This document shows positions 44,208 through 52,823 of a stretch of 64,000 bases of DNA, one piece after another. The notes below the pieces were generated by a model. It worked only from the letters and a program-made list of their open reading frames with translations. It was not told where the DNA came from and did not search any database. The position numbers and the translations under genes were made by a program. Position 1 is the first letter of the stretch. The number at the start of each line of letters is the position of its first letter. The stretch covers positions 2,422,001 through 2,486,000 of the forward strand of contig NZ_CP117425.1 in the NCBI RefSeq assembly GCF_030687295.1. Direction: 5' to 3'. The stretch is from Pseudomonas beijingensis. GTDB lineage: Bacteria > Pseudomonadota > Gammaproteobacteria > Pseudomonadales > Pseudomonadaceae.

Positions 44208-45560
44208 ATGTTCGGCATGTCCCACGAGACGTTCCTACTGCTAGATGCAGTGGTCACGGTGATCGGACTCATCGTCCTCATCACCAAGTTCAAATTCCAC
44301 CCGTTCATTGCACTGACCATCGCCGCCGCGTTCCTCGGCCTGACGTCGGGCATGCCGACCGGCACCATCATCAAGGCGTTCCAGGACGGCTTCGGTGGCG
44401 TGCTGGGCTTTGTCGGCATCATCCTGGCGCTGGGCACGATGCTCGGCAAGATGATGGCCGAGTCGGGCGGGGCCGATCAGATCGCCCAGACCCTGATCCG
44501 CGCTTTCGGCAAGGACAAGGTGCAGTGGGCCATGATGTTCGCCGCGTTCCTGGTGGGCATCCCGCTGTTCTTCGAAATCGGCTTCGTACTGCTGATCCCG
44601 CTGGTGTTCATCGTTGCGCGTCGCACCGGCGTGTCGATCATCAAGATCGGTATTCCGTTGCTGGCCGGCCTTTCCGCAGTCCACGGCCTGGTGCCGCCGC
44701 ACCCGGGGCCGCTGTTGGCGATCGGCATATTTGGCGCTGATATTGGCAAGACCATTCTTTACGGCCTGATCGTCGCGCTGCCGACCGCCATCATTGCCGG
44801 GCCGATTTTCGGTACGTTCATTGCCAAGCACATCCCCGGCCATCCTAACCAGGAGCTGGTGGACCAACTGGCCCGCGAGACGAACTCTGCCGAGCTGCCA
44901 AGTTTCAGCATCACCCTGATCACCGTGCTGTCGCCGGTGTTCCTGATGCTGCTCAAGACCTTTGCTGACGTAGCGCTGCCGGACGGCAATCTCTTCCGTG
45001 TCTGGATGGACATGATCGGCCACCCGATCTCGGCCTTGCTGTTGGCGCTGTTGCTGTCGCTGTACACCTTCGGCTACAAGCAGGGCATCGGTTCCAGCCA
45101 AATGCTCAAATGGCTGGACGCCAGCCTCGCGCCGACCGCCGCGATCATCCTGATCATCGGTGCCGGTGGTGGCTTCAAGCAGATGCTGGTCACCAGCGGC
45201 GTGGGTGATGTGATCGGTCACATGGCGGTGAGTGCGCAGATCTCGCCGATTCTGCTGGCCTGGCTGGTGGCGGCAGTGATTCGGATTGCGACGGGTTCGG
45301 CGACGGTGGCGACCATTACCGGTGCCGGGATCGTGGTGCCGGTGGTGGGGATGATGCCGGGTGTGAACCGTGAGCTGCTGGTGCTGGCGACCGGTGCCGG
45401 TTCGTTGATCCTGTCCCACGTCAACGATGCGGGCTTCTGGCTGGTCAAGCAGTACTTCAACATGACCGTGGCCGAGACCTTCAAGACCTGGACCGCGATG
45501 GAAACCATCCTGTCGGTGGTGGGGTTGATCTTTATCCTGCTGCTGTCGCTGGTGGTCTAA
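44208..45560 (+). CDS. gntP: Gluconate permease, GntP family
   Basis: A 450-residue inner-membrane gluconate:proton symporter with 12-14 hydrophobic helices. Family segments: FKFHPFIALTIAAAFLGLTSGMP, GIPLFFEIGFVLLIPLVF, HGLVPPHPGPLLAIGIFGADIGKT and RIATGSATVATITGAG. CAGGAG precedes the ATG. Controlled by GntR through operator 3 and probably by Hfq/Crc through the CA motif in its leader. Confidence 0.95.
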   Translation: MFGMSHETFLLLDAVVTVIGLIVLITKFKFHPFIALTIAAAFLGLTSGMPTGTIIKAFQDGFGGVLGFVGIILALGTMLGKMMAESGGADQIAQTLIRAFGKDKVQWAMMFAAFLVGIPLFFEIGFVLLIPLVFIVARRTGVSIIKIGIPLLAGLSAVHGLVPPHPGPLLAIGIFGADIGKTILYGLIVALPTAIIAGPIFGTFIAKHIPGHPNQELVDQLARETNSAELPSFSITLITVLSPVFLMLLKTFADVALPDGNLFRVWMDMIGHPISALLLALLLSLYTFGYKQGIGSSQMLKWLDASLAPTAAIILIIGAGGGFKQMLVTSGVGDVIGHMAVSAQISPILLAWLVAAVIRIATGSATVATITGAGIVVPVVGMMPGVNRELLVLATGAGSLILSHVNDAGFWLVKQYFNMTVAETFKTWTAMETILSVVGLIFILLLSLVV

Positions 45561-45579
45561 GCAACAACGCATAACCCAC

Positions 45580-45669
45580 TGTGGGAGCGAGCTTGCTCGC
45601 GATGGCGGACTGACAGTCGATACCTTCGCTGACTGTTATGCCGCTATCGCGAGCAAGCTCGCTCCCACA
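45580..45669. repeat. REP doublet
   Basis: An inverted REP pair in the convergent gntP-alaC interval. Confidence 0.9.
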
Positions 45670-45728
45670 TTGGTTTCTGGTGATCAGTAGATCCAAGGTG
45701 GGATCCAACTCCCACCGATGGTTTTGTC

Positions 45729-46946
45729 TCAAGCGTTAGGTTTGCTTACCAACCCATCCGCCCGAAACATCCCGCGGATCCCACGCACCGCCTGGCGAAT
45801 CCGGTCCTGGTTCTCGATCAGCGCAAAGCGCACGTGATCGTCCCCATATTCCCCGAACCCCACCCCTGGCGAGACGCAGACCTTGGCTTCGGCCAGCAGC
45901 TTCTTGGCGAATTCCAACGAACCCAGGTGCGCGTAGGCCTCGGGAATCTTCGCCCAGACGTACATCGAGGCCTTGGGATTTTCCACCATCCAGCCCAGTT
46001 CATGCAGGCCTTTGACCAGCACATTGCGGCGCTGGCGGTATTGCTCGGCGATGTCGCGCACGCATTGCTGGTCGCCTTCGAGGGCGGCGATGGCGGCCAC
46101 TTGCAGCGGGGTGAAGGTGCCGTAGTCGTGGTAGCTCTTGATCCGCGCCAGGGCGTTGACCAGTTCCGGGTTGCCCACCATGAAACCGATGCGCCAGCCG
46201 GCCATGTTGTAGCTCTTGGACAGGGTGAAGAACTCCACCGCGATGTCTTTCGCGCCGGGTACTTGCATGATCGACGGGGCTTTCCAGCCGTCATAGACGA
46301 TGTCGGCGTAGGCCAGGTCGTGGATCACCAGCACGTCGTACTGCTTGGCCAGGGCGATGACCCGCTCGAAGAAGTCCAGCTCCACGCACTGGGCAGTGGG
46401 GTTGGAGGGGAAGCCGAGGATCATCATCTTCGGCTTGGGAATCGAGCCGCGGATGGCCCGCTCCAGTTCGTCGAAGAAATCCACCCCTGGCACCAGCGGC
46501 ACCGAACGCACCTGGGCGCCGGCGATCACCGCGCCGTAGATGTGAATCGGATAGCTGGGGTTGGGCACCAGCACCGTGTCGCCTTGGTCCAGGGTCGCGA
46601 GCATCAGGTGGGCCAGGCCTTCCTTGGAGCCAATGGTGACAATGGCTTCGGTTTCCGGGTCGATGTCCACCTCATAGCGGTCCTTGTACCAGCGCGAAAT
46701 AGCGCGGCGCAGGCGCGGGATGCCTTTGGAGGTGGAATAGCCGTGGGTGTCTTCACGCTGGGCGACGGTGACCAGTTTTTCCACGATGTGCGGGGGCGTG
46801 GCGCCGTCGGGGTTACCCATGCTCAAGTCGATGATGTCTTCGCCGCGCCGACGCGCAGCCATCTTCAGCTCGGCAGTGATATTGAATACATACGGGGGGA
46901 GTCGATCGATGCGCGCAAAGCGGCGCGGCGAACCTTGTTCGGCCAT
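45729..46946 (-). CDS. alaC: Alanine transaminase
   Basis: A 405-residue class I/II aminotransferase of the AlaC group. The PLP lysine lies in [17 protein letters not shown]. The segments [29 protein letters not shown] and [17 protein letters not shown] are typical. The ATG at 46946 has GAGG seven bases ahead; the longer frame to 47060 lacks a site. It makes alanine from pyruvate and glutamate. Divergent from the LysE-type exporter gene. Confidence 0.92.
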   Translation of the reverse strand: MAEQGSPRRFARIDRLPPYVFNITAELKMAARRRGEDIIDLSMGNPDGATPPHIVEKLVTVAQREDTHGYSTSKGIPRLRRAISRWYKDRYEVDIDPETEAIVTIGSKEGLAHLMLATLDQGDTVLVPNPSYPIHIYGAVIAGAQVRSVPLVPGVDFFDELERAIRGSIPKPKMMILGFPSNPTAQCVELDFFERVIALAKQYDVLVIHDLAYADIVYDGWKAPSIMQVPGAKDIAVEFFTLSKSYNMAGWRIGFMVGNPELVNALARIKSYHDYGTFTPLQVAAIAALEGDQQCVRDIAEQYRQRRNVLVKGLHELGWMVENPKASMYVWAKIPEAYAHLGSLEFAKKLLAEAKVCVSPGVGFGEYGDDHVRFALIENQDRIRQAVRGIRGMFRADGLVSKPNA

Positions 46947-47151
46947 TGTTGCCTCGAGATACGTGAGCGCCCGGAACCGTCCGAGCGACGTTGGCCACTG
47001 CGGTGGCCTGCGGCGCAAGATAATCGGGCGCATGTCGGATTGTCCAGTAGCGGCGCGCAACTATTTTCGACGACACTGTCGACCTCGCCGCACAGCCATC
47101 AACGACGGCGGCGGGCAGTTGAATTCGCCGCACCCCAATCGAACGGAATGA

Positions 47152-47817
47152 ATGATGGAATTTTCCAGCGGTTTCCTGCTGAGTCTCTCCCTGTGCCTGG
47201 ACATTGGCGTGGCCAATATCGCGATGATCACCTTGGCGATGCAGCGCGGCTACTTCCAGGGTTTCGCCCTGGGCCTGGGCACCTGCGTGGGCGACCTGGT
47301 CTACGCGGTCCTGGCCCTGGCCGGCATGACCGTACTGCTGCAATACGAAGCGGTGCGCTGGGTGCTGTGGGTCGGCGGCTCGGTGTTGTTGCTGTACTTC
47401 GCGGCGAAAATGATCCACTCGGCGATCTATCACAGCGCGGTACTGGCCGAGGCCGGCGAAGTGCAGGGCAACTCATCGCGCCAGGAGTTCTTTCGCGGGA
47501 TTTTCCTGGCCATGTCATCGCCCAGCGCCATCCTCTGGTTCGCGGCGGTGGGCGGCACGCTGATCGCCCGTTCGGGCGGCGGAACCTTGCTCAGCTCGGC
47601 GCTGTTCCTCAGTGGTTTTCTCTGCGCCGGGCTGCTGTGGTGCGCGGCCTTATGCCTGGCGGCGACCCAGGGCGGCAAACTGTTGGGAGATAAACTGTTG
47701 CGGTATTCCTATTGGGCATCCGCCGCGATCTTCTGCTATTTCGCGGTGTACGTGATTGTTTCTGGTTACAACGAGTTTGTAGGGAAAGCCGTCACCGGCG
47801 CCCTGCCGGGCATCTGA
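47152..47817 (+). CDS. LysE/RhtB family exporter
   Basis: A 221-residue inner-membrane protein with six helices (LDIGVANIAMITLAMQRGYFQGFALGLGT is the LysE-family first block; FLAMSSPSAILWFAAVGGTLIA the central one). It probably exports an amino acid. Divergence from alaC would suit alanine, but that is only context. The start could also be the second ATG at 47155. Confidence 0.88.
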   Translation: MMEFSSGFLLSLSLCLDIGVANIAMITLAMQRGYFQGFALGLGTCVGDLVYAVLALAGMTVLLQYEAVRWVLWVGGSVLLLYFAAKMIHSAIYHSAVLAEAGEVQGNSSRQEFFRGIFLAMSSPSAILWFAAVGGTLIARSGGGTLLSSALFLSGFLCAGLLWCAALCLAATQGGKLLGDKLLRYSYWASAAIFCYFAVYVIVSGYNEFVGKAVTGALPGI

Positions 47818-47896
47818 CAAGCGAAACGGCCTGGCAATCACGGTTTGGCTTCTATACTGCCAAGCCCGACTTCACGTTTTGCTGGAGTGTTGCCGC

Positions 47897-48385
47897 ATGG
47901 AAAAGCCCAAACGCGATTACACAACCGTACCACGCTTTGAACAGGGACGTTTTCAGCTCATCGCCGGCTTTGGTGCTCGGTTTACCCAGGACACCGCCCA
48001 AGACATCCCTTTGCTCTGGGAAAAGTTCCTGCCCTGGCTCGGCAAGGTGCCAGGGCAGAAAGATGAAGTGACCTACGGCGTGTGTTGCAACCCGGACGAG
48101 GAGGGTGGGTTCGAATACATCGCTGGCGTGGAAATCAGCCGGCTCGACGATTTGCCGGACCAATACCGCTGGATCGAAATCCCGTCCGGGCACTACGCCG
48201 TGTTCGAACATAGGGGCCCGCTGAAGACACTGCCGCAAACCTTCCAATACATCTGGAACGAGTGGCTACCGCAGTCCGGCCACAAAGGGGCCTGCACACC
48301 GGAATTCGAACGCTACAGCGAAGACTTCAACCCCAGGACCGGCCAAGGCACCCTGGAGATCTGGATCCCGCTCAAACCGAGTTGA
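47897..48385 (+). CDS. GyrI-like / AraC effector-binding domain protein
   Basis: A 162-residue stand-alone effector-binding domain (SOUL/Rob-C fold): VPRFEQGRFQLIAGFGARF near the start, ISRLDDLPDQYRWIEIPSGHYAVFEHRGPLKTL in the middle, and a C-terminal LEIWIPLKPS. There is no helix-turn-helix, so it binds a small ligand or inhibits a partner rather than DNA. GGAG precedes the ATG at 47897; the ORF can be read from 47879. Confidence 0.85.
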   Translation: MEKPKRDYTTVPRFEQGRFQLIAGFGARFTQDTAQDIPLLWEKFLPWLGKVPGQKDEVTYGVCCNPDEEGGFEYIAGVEISRLDDLPDQYRWIEIPSGHYAVFEHRGPLKTLPQTFQYIWNEWLPQSGHKGACTPEFERYSEDFNPRTGQGTLEIWIPLKPS

Positions 48386-48396
48386 CCGCCACGGCT

Positions 48397-49005
48397 TCAG
48401 TACAGGCTGGCCTGCACCCGTGCGGGCGCTTCACGGTCGTAAGTTTCGGCATCGAACTGCCCATCATTCAAGCGCTTGTGGATTGCCCCGGCGCTGGGCA
48501 GGGCCGAGCGTTCAAGGTGGCGAGCCGGATTCCACAGGTCTGAGCGCACGATGGCTTTGGAACAATGGAAAAACGCCGCTTCGACCGACACCAGCAACAC
48601 CGTGCGGGCCGGCTTGCCGTTGACCGCAAAGCGCTCCAGCAGTGCGGGTTCGGCGCTGATCCGGGCGGCACCGTTGACCCGCAAGGTCTCGCCAATCCCG
48701 GGAATGAGGAACAGCAGCGATACCCGCGGATCGTGCAGAACGTTGCGCAAGGTGTCGATGCGGTTGTTGCCGGGACGATCCGGCAAGGCCAGGGTACGCT
48801 CGTCGAGGATCTGCACGAAACCCGGCACATCGCCCCGGGGCGAGCTATCGAGGCCATCGGGCCCTGCCGAACCGATGACCACCAGCGGCGAAGCCCGAAT
48901 CATCGCCTGATAATCCTCGTTCAGGAAGGGGATCTGTTTACGCACTGCCCGTTCGTGGGGCAGGCCATAAAGGGCTTCCAACTGTTCAATCGACGTCAAC
49001 ATCAT
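48397..49005 (-). CDS. Pyridoxamine 5'-phosphate oxidase family flavoprotein
   Basis: A 202-residue split-barrel FMN-binding protein of the MSMEG_1061 subtype: SPLVVIGSAGPDGLDSSPRGD near 40-60, then LPDRPGNNRIDTLRNVL and LFLIPGIGETLRVNG. It probably uses FMN or F420-like cofactors for an unknown oxidoreduction. Its upstream partner gene encodes a GNAT acetyltransferase, 32 bases away. Confidence 0.86.
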   Translation of the reverse strand: MMLTSIEQLEALYGLPHERAVRKQIPFLNEDYQAMIRASPLVVIGSAGPDGLDSSPRGDVPGFVQILDERTLALPDRPGNNRIDTLRNVLHDPRVSLLFLIPGIGETLRVNGAARISAEPALLERFAVNGKPARTVLLVSVEAAFFHCSKAIVRSDLWNPARHLERSALPSAGAIHKRLNDGQFDAETYDREAPARVQASLY

Positions 49006-49037
49006 CCATTCATCCTGAGTCTATTGGGCAAGTTCTA

Positions 49038-49523
49038 TCAAAACACCAACCCCATCCGCCGCTCATAACCGATGCGGCCCTTGTAGGCTTCGCCACTGTC
49101 GACCCAGCCCAGCCGGGTGTACAGGCCGATGGCCAAGTCGTTGTCGGCGTCGACCGAGAGTTCCAGGCCACGGATTTCCGGCCAGGCGGCTCGTGCCACG
49201 GCGGGCAACGCCTGCAGGCAGGCCTTGCCATAGCCTTTGCCTTGGGCCCGATGGTCGACTTGCAAGGCATGCAGGGTGGCGCTGTGTTCGTTGGCCCAGG
49301 CGGGCAGTACCGGCGGGCGCTTGAGCAGCAGGAAGGCTACCGGCACCTCTTCAGCCAATAACGCAAAGCCTTTGACCCCCGGGCCGGGCTTGGACAGCAG
49401 CATGTGCAGGGCGCCATGGATATCGCCGGCGAACTTGATCTGTTCGGGGTGGATTTCGATGGCGCTGACCTGTTCGCGTTGCAGCGCGGTCAGGTCTTCG
49501 TAGGGGACGAGCTGAGGGGTCAC
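49038..49523 (-). CDS. GNAT family N-acetyltransferase
   Basis: About 161 residues starting from the GTG at 49523 (VTPQLVPYEDLTALQ). The acetyl-CoA loop QVDHRAQGKGYGKACLQAL (Q-x-x-G-x-G/A) is near residue 92, and NDLAIGLYTRLGWVDSGEAY follows. Substrate unknown. It sits at the head of a two-gene set with the flavoprotein gene. No ATG is available near the start. Confidence 0.82.
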   Translation of the reverse strand: MTPQLVPYEDLTALQREQVSAIEIHPEQIKFAGDIHGALHMLLSKPGPGVKGFALLAEEVPVAFLLLKRPPVLPAWANEHSATLHALQVDHRAQGKGYGKACLQALPAVARAAWPEIRGLELSVDADNDLAIGLYTRLGWVDSGEAYKGRIGYERRMGLVF

Positions 49524-49664
49524 AAAAACGTCCGTTGTTTGCCGGCAGAAGAGGACCTGGATTCTAGCGAATTTTTTTCTTTGAATTATTTTTGTTGGAT
49601 TGTCGATTCGCTGTTTCTCCAAACGACAAAGGGTGTCTTCAACAAAAAACTGCGGAGAATCACC

Positions 49665-50099
49665 ATGAATACCCAAGCCACTGAAACCGAAATCCAGACC
49701 CTGATCGACACCTATCGCCAAGCCGTCATGACCAAGGACGTCGAAAAAGTCATGGCGCTCTATGACGAGGACATTGTCTCGTTCGATGCCATCCAAGCCT
49801 TGCAATTCAAGGGCAAGGCCGCCTACCGGGCCCATTGGCAAGCCTGTATGGAAATGTGCCCCGGCCCGCACAAGTTCGATTTCCATCAGGTCAAGATCAC
49901 CCCGGCCGACAACATCGCCTTCGCCCACTGGCTGGCCTATTGCGGCGGTACCAACGAAAAAGGTGAGGAACAGGCCTGCTGGATGCGTGTGACGGCCTGC
50001 TACCAGCGCGTAGCCGGACAATGGCGGATCGTCCACGAACATTGGTCCGCGCCATTCGACCCGATGGCCGGGACGGCGCTGTTCGACCTGCAACCCTGA
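49665..50099 (+). CDS. SnoaL-like / NTF2-fold protein
   Basis: A 144-residue cone-barrel protein (TEIQTLIDTYRQAVMTKDVEKVMALYDEDIVSFDA; RVAGQWRIVHEHWSAPFDP). It has no catalytic signature that names a substrate. CGGAGA precedes the ATG. It is the first of four genes (SnoaL, YciI, AHSA1, ECF sigma) all transcribed toward the sigma gene, so it may belong to the same stress unit. Confidence 0.82.
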   Translation: MNTQATETEIQTLIDTYRQAVMTKDVEKVMALYDEDIVSFDAIQALQFKGKAAYRAHWQACMEMCPGPHKFDFHQVKITPADNIAFAHWLAYCGGTNEKGEEQACWMRVTACYQRVAGQWRIVHEHWSAPFDPMAGTALFDLQP

Positions 50100-50166
50100 T
50101 CGTCGGTTTTTTCGCCGAGCGTCATTCTGCCGTCCATAGTTGATCAGTCCGATCACGGAGCCTTCC

Positions 50167-50511
50167 ATGAAGTACCTATGCCTGGTGTATAGCAACGAAC
50201 ACACGCTGCACAACTCGCCTGACAGCCCGGAGGACGCCGAGTGCATGGCCTATGCCGAATCGATCCAGGGCAGTGGGCGCATGCTGGCCGCCGAGGCGTT
50301 GGAGTCGGTACAGACCGCCACCACGGTGCGCATGCGCGGCGGCAAGCTGTCGATCACCGACGGCCCATTCGCCGAGACCAAGGAGCAACTGGCGGGCTTC
50401 TACCTGATCGACGCCAAGGATCTCAACGAAGCCATCCAGGTCGCTGGCAATATCCCGGCGGCCCGGGTCGGCTGTGTCGAAGTACGACCGGTACGCCAAC
50501 TGAACCCCTGA
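50167..50511 (+). CDS. YciI-type DGPF-domain protein
   Basis: A 114-residue YciI family protein with the sequence SITDGPFAETKEQLAGFYLI; the DGPF motif names the proteins that accompany ECF42 sigma factors. Catalytic details are unknown; the fold is ferredoxin-like. It begins MKYLCLVYSNEH. Neighbour order with AHSA1 and the ECF gene supports a shared operon. Confidence 0.9.
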   Translation: MKYLCLVYSNEHTLHNSPDSPEDAECMAYAESIQGSGRMLAAEALESVQTATTVRMRGGKLSITDGPFAETKEQLAGFYLIDAKDLNEAIQVAGNIPAARVGCVEVRPVRQLNP

Positions 50512-50538
50512 ACAACAATCACAAACAGGATTTCATTC

Positions 50539-51015
50539 ATGAACCTTACAGCTGCCCCTTACGCGTTATCCATCAGCCGGGTCATTGACGCCCCGCGCCA
50601 GAAGATCTTCCGCGCCTGGACCGAGCCGGACTTGCTGGCGCAATGGTGGGGGCCCCATGGCATGACCACGCCGGAGTGCGAAATGGACCTGTGGGTCAGC
50701 GGTCAGTTTCGCACCCTGATGCGCGCCCCCGATGGCAGTGAATACCCGACCATGGGCGTGTTCCTGGAAATTTTTGCCCCGCAGCGCCTGGTCTTCACCG
50801 ATGCGTTTCTGCCTGGCTGGATACCCTCCGGCAAGGCCTTCATGACCGCTGAAGTGCTGCTGGAAGAGGTGGACGGCAAGACCCGTTACACCGCCCGGGC
50901 GCTGCACTGGAGCGAGGAGGATCGCCAGGCACACGAAGCCATGGGCTTCCATGACGGCTGGGGCCAGAGTCTGGACCGGCTTGAGACGCTGGTTACCCAA
51001 GGCATGCCCGACTGA
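50539..51015 (+). CDS. SRPBCC / AHSA1-type protein
   Basis: A 158-residue START-like ligand-binding domain: SRVIDAPRQKIFRAWTEPDLLAQWWGPHG, FLEIFAPQRLVFTDAF and EAMGFHDGWGQSLDRLETLV are characteristic. Its stop codon overlaps the sigma gene start by one base (TGATG), so translation is coupled. Confidence 0.9.
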   Translation: MNLTAAPYALSISRVIDAPRQKIFRAWTEPDLLAQWWGPHGMTTPECEMDLWVSGQFRTLMRAPDGSEYPTMGVFLEIFAPQRLVFTDAFLPGWIPSGKAFMTAEVLLEEVDGKTRYTARALHWSEEDRQAHEAMGFHDGWGQSLDRLETLVTQGMPD

Positions 51016-52250
51016 TGTCGGTCGAAACGGTCAAGGCGCGGGTCGAGCAGGTTTATCGGCAAGACTCGCGGCGGATCCTGGCAACGCTGATTCGCCTGCT
51101 GGGGGACTTCGATCTCGCGGAAGAAGCCTTGCACGAAGCCTTTTTCATTGCGGTCGAGCGCTGGCAGCGCGACGGTGTACCGGACAACCCGCGGGCCTGG
51201 CTGGTGTCTGCCGGGCGCTTCAAGGCCATCGACAGTTTGCGTCGCCGCGCGCGTTTCGCTGCGTCCCGACCGATGTTGATCGCCCAGCTCGAAGAGCTGG
51301 AGCAGGGCCAGTGGAGTGACGAAGACGTGGAAGACGATCGCCTGCGGCTGATTTTTACCTGTTGCCACCCGGCCCTGGCGGCGGATGCCCAAGTGCCCCT
51401 GACGCTGCGGGAAGTCTGCGACCTGACTACCGAACAAATCGCCCGGGCGTTCCTCGCCGCCCCTGCGGCCATTGCCCAGCGCATCGTGCGGGCCAAGGCG
51501 AAAATTCGCGATGCCAGGATCCCCTATCAGGTGCCGTCCCGCGCGGAACTGCCGGAGCGACTGGACAGCGTGCTGCGGGTGATTTACCTGGTATTCAACG
51601 AAGGGTATTCGGCCTCGATGGGCGCCGAGCTGACCCGCGAAGACCTGACCCGCGAAGCCATCCGTCTCGGGCGTCTGCTGATGGAGTTGCTGCCCGAGGC
51701 CGAGGTCATGGGGTTGCTGGCGTTGATGTTGCTGCACGAATCCCGGCGACCGGCGCGAACGTCGTCGACCGGTGAGCTGATCCTGCTGGATGAACAGGCG
51801 CGATCCTTGTGGGATGCCGAGCTGATCGCCGAGGGCTGCGCGCTGGTGGAAGCCGCGCTGAAGACCCGGCGGTTCGGGCCGTACTGCCTGCAAGCGGCGA
51901 TTGCGGCGGTGCATGCCGAAGCGCCGACCGCCGAGGAGACCGATTGGCCCCAGATCGTCGGGCTTTATGATGTGCTGCTGCGTGCCGTGCCGTCGCCGGT
52001 GATCGAACTCAACCGCGCCGCCGCCCTGGCCAAGCGCGACGGGCCGGAAGCAGGCTTGCGCCTGGTCGAGGCGATTCTGGGGCGTGGGGAGTTACTCGAC
52101 TATCACCTGGCCTACTCGGCGCAGGCAGAATTCTGTCGCCAATTGGGACGATTGGACGAGGCGAGGGCGGCGTATCGACGCGCGCTTGAGTTGACGCAGC
52201 AATTGCCGGAACGGCGGTTTATCGAAGGGCGGCTTGCGGGGTTGCAGTGA
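51015..52250 (+). CDS. ECF42-type sigma factor with C-terminal extension
   Basis: A 411-residue RNA polymerase sigma factor, twice the usual ECF length. Region 2 is DFDLAEEALHEAFFIAVERW (about 32-51), region 4 is LREVCDLTTEQIARAFLAAPAAIAQRIVRAKAKIR (about 131-165). The C-terminal 200 residues form helical repeats (AYSAQAEFCRQLGRLDEARAAYRRALELTQ, TPR-like) and replace a separate anti-sigma factor. Partners of DGPF (YciI) proteins are usually ECF42. The stimulus is unknown. Confidence 0.9.
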   Translation: MSVETVKARVEQVYRQDSRRILATLIRLLGDFDLAEEALHEAFFIAVERWQRDGVPDNPRAWLVSAGRFKAIDSLRRRARFAASRPMLIAQLEELEQGQWSDEDVEDDRLRLIFTCCHPALAADAQVPLTLREVCDLTTEQIARAFLAAPAAIAQRIVRAKAKIRDARIPYQVPSRAELPERLDSVLRVIYLVFNEGYSASMGAELTREDLTREAIRLGRLLMELLPEAEVMGLLALMLLHESRRPARTSSTGELILLDEQARSLWDAELIAEGCALVEAALKTRRFGPYCLQAAIAAVHAEAPTAEETDWPQIVGLYDVLLRAVPSPVIELNRAAALAKRDGPEAGLRLVEAILGRGELLDYHLAYSAQAEFCRQLGRLDEARAAYRRALELTQQLPERRFIEGRLAGLQ

Positions 52251-52274
52251 TGAGCCACCAAACGACGAAACTCC

Positions 52275-52775
52275 TGTGGGAGCGGGCTTGCTCGCGATAG
52301 CGGTGGACCAGCCAACATCAATGTCGACTGATGGACCCCCATCGCGAGCAAGCCCGCTCCCACAAGGGAATTGATGGCTGATCGCGCATTTTCGAAACGC
52401 CAGAAACCACTGTGGGAGCGAGCTTGCTCGCGATAGCGGTGGACCAGCCAACATCAATGTCGACGGATAAACCCTCATCGCGAGCAAGCTCACTCCCACA
52501 AGGGAATTGATGGCTGATCGCGCATTTTCGAAAACGCCAGAAACCACTGTGGGAGCGAGCTTGCTCGCGATAGCGGTGGACCAGCCAACATCAATGTCGA
52601 CGGATAGACCCCCATCGCGAGCGAGCTCGCTCCCACAAGGGAATTGATGGCTGATCGCGCATTTTCGAAAACGCCAGAAACCACTGTGGGAGCGAGCTTG
52701 CTCGCGATAGCGGTGGACCAGCCAACATCAATGTCGACGGATAGACCCCCATCGCGAGCAAGCTCGCTCCCACAG
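52275..52775. repeat. Tandem array of four REP doublets, 136-137 base period
   Basis: Copies start at 52275, 52411, 52548 and 52685. Each holds an inverted REP pair around GGACCAGCCAACATCAATGTCGAC; the copies are joined by a 46-base spacer containing GGGAATTGATGGCTGATCGC. The last copy ends at 52775. This accounts for almost the whole 573-base gap before the imelysin gene. Small reading frames inside it are only translated repeats. Confidence 0.92.
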
Positions 52776-52823
52776 GTTTTGTGGCTTGGCTGGCTGCGTT
52801 AACCCTCAGCCAGCCGGTGTTGA

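Noticed and set aside
45834..47693. Open frame of 619 codons opposite alaC and over the LysE-type gene
   Set aside because: Overlaps two recognised genes in other frames; no domain seen.
52092..52773. Small minus-strand proteins with repeated MGASLLAM / SRASSLPQ segments
   Set aside because: These are translations of REP elements and recur at many REP sites in the window.
52275..52775. CRISPR array
   Set aside because: Period of 137 bases, palindromic REP units and conserved spacers; no short repeats with unique spacers and no cas genes.
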